Below the pieces are notes generated by a model. It did not search any database, was not told the origin of the DNA, and saw only the letters and a list, made by a program, of their open reading frames with translations. The position numbers and the translations under genes were made by a program. From assembly GCA_001776335.1 (NCBI GenBank), contig MFAZ01000046.1, forward strand, positions 1 to 5,155: a stretch of 5,155 bases of DNA, in the 5' to 3' direction. Below, piece by piece: positions 4,579 through 5,155 of this stretch. How positions within the stretch are numbered: the first letter of the stretch is position 1; each line of letters starts with the position of its first letter. The stretch comes from Candidatus Curtissbacteria bacterium RIFCSPHIGHO2_01_FULL_41_11. GTDB taxonomy: Bacteria > Patescibacteriota > Microgenomatia > Curtissbacterales > GWA2-41-24.

Positions 4579-5155
4579 ATGAGGCCTTTGACTGCCGGGG
4601 CTAAGCTTGCATTAATAAAGAGAAGCAAATCAGGAGAAAAAGTTGCCCATTTATGCCGAGAAGCCGGAATTTCGAGAAAAACTTTTTATAGTTGGCTTAA
4701 CAAACACAAATCATCCCGTCCAAATTTAGTAAGCAACGCACTTTCTGACAAACGATTCAAAAATAAAACGAGTGTAACTTTGATGCATCCCAAAGACAGG
4801 CTTCTTGTGGTTAATAGCGGGCTTGCAGGCGACGAATCCGTGGCTTCGGTGTGTAGAAGGTTCGGAATTTGTCGAAAAACTTATTACAAGTGGTTGCGCA
4901 GATATCAGACTATGGATGAGAAAGGGCTTGAGGACCAGAGACCCAAGGCTGAAGCGCACTATAAATTTGTGCCAGAGGATAAGAAACAACTTGTGATTGC
5001 GGCCGTAGCGGCTAATCCCAAAGCTTCCGTGCGCACACTCCATGGTCAATTATCTGATCAGATTGGCTACCATGGGATACAGAAAGTTCTAGAAAGAGAG
5101 CGTTTGAATACTTTATATATGAGGCAACAGTTTGCAGAGAAATACGTTGGGGAGC
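4579..5155 (+). CDS. Transposase-like protein with tandem HTH modules, 3' end outside window
   Basis: An open frame runs from ATG 4579 to the window end (192 codons, no stop). An in-frame TAA at 4573 rules out a longer start; no good Shine-Dalgarno is present. Residues about 7-42 and 73-108 are two copies of one HTH module sharing E.VA..CR..GI.RKT.Y.WL (compare CREAGISRKTFYSWL at 26-40 and CRRFGICRKTYYKWL at 92-106). A linker with GLEDQRPK (116-123) follows, then a third helix-rich segment about 132-176 (SVRTLHGQL, GIQKVLERERL) like the second DNA-binding domain of IS3/IS481-type transposases. In those elements a DDE integrase-core domain follows, which would lie beyond the window. Such HTH modules bind DNA, often transposon ends. 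It could instead be a domesticated regulator. No terminal inverted repeat was identified at its left side. Confidence 0.75.
   Translation, partial: MRPLTAGAKLALIKRSKSGEKVAHLCREAGISRKTFYSWLNKHKSSRPNLVSNALSDKRFKNKTSVTLMHPKDRLLVVNSGLAGDESVASVCRRFGICRKTYYKWLRRYQTMDEKGLEDQRPKAEAHYKFVPEDKKQLVIAAVAANPKASVRTLHGQLSDQIGYHGIQKVLERERLNTLYMRQQFAEKYVGE

Noticed and set aside
4726..5049. 107-aa minus-strand and 63-aa plus-strand frames at the right end
   Set aside because: Both lie inside the HTH protein frame, which has clear duplicated HTH motifs; the alternatives have no recognisable features.

Overview
The window looks like chromosomal DNA from an AT-rich bacterium. The most likely source is a member of the Candidate Phyla Radiation / Patescibacteria (Microgenomates-like). 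That guess rests on the style of the genes: a compact exosortase/archaeosortase directly behind its probable substrate, a Cache-type histidine kinase with a single-domain response regulator, small palindromic repeats placed inside and between genes, and an HTH protein with tandem CR..GI.RKT.Y.WL modules. No rRNA, tRNA or taxonomic marker is present, so this is inference. All stops behave as in the standard bacterial code.

Left part (1-3539, + strand): four genes are tightly packed. (i) The C-terminal 244 residues of a secreted Thr/Ser/Gly-rich surface protein end in a tripartite sorting signal: IPEN motif, hydrophobic helix, basic cluster. (ii) A 182-aa exosortase/archaeosortase-family protein starts inside the end of that gene, with a strong ribosome binding site. 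(iii) After 39 bp comes a 615-aa membrane histidine kinase with a double-Cache-like sensor domain. (iv) A stand-alone CheY-like receiver overlaps the kinase stop codon (ATGA). This reads as one operon for making and sorting a surface protein plus a two-component signalling pair. A 7-bp tandem repeat (4.4 copies) spans the end of the substrate gene. Changing it by one unit would shift the reading frame, and losing one unit would fuse substrate to exosortase.

Middle (3520-4107, - strand): an unrecognised protein with about seven membrane segments converges on the receiver gene and overlaps it by 20 bp.

Right intergenic region (4108-4578, 471 bp): no full gene, but much structure. It holds a 10-bp inverted repeat just upstream of the minus-strand gene, two perfect 9-bp hairpins of the same design whose stems differ by a compensatory base-pair change, a four-codon reading frame with an ideal Shine-Dalgarno followed at once by a terminator-like hairpin, a cluster of CTTATAG repeats, and an operator-like inverted repeat just before the next start codon.

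Right end (4579-5155, + strand): the N-terminal 192 codons of a transposase-like or regulatory protein with two near-identical HTH modules and a third helix-rich DNA-binding-like segment. It runs off the window.

The most interesting elements are the dedicated IPEN-type substrate/exosortase pair with its frame-shifting 7-bp repeat, and the covarying palindromes in the 471-bp gap.
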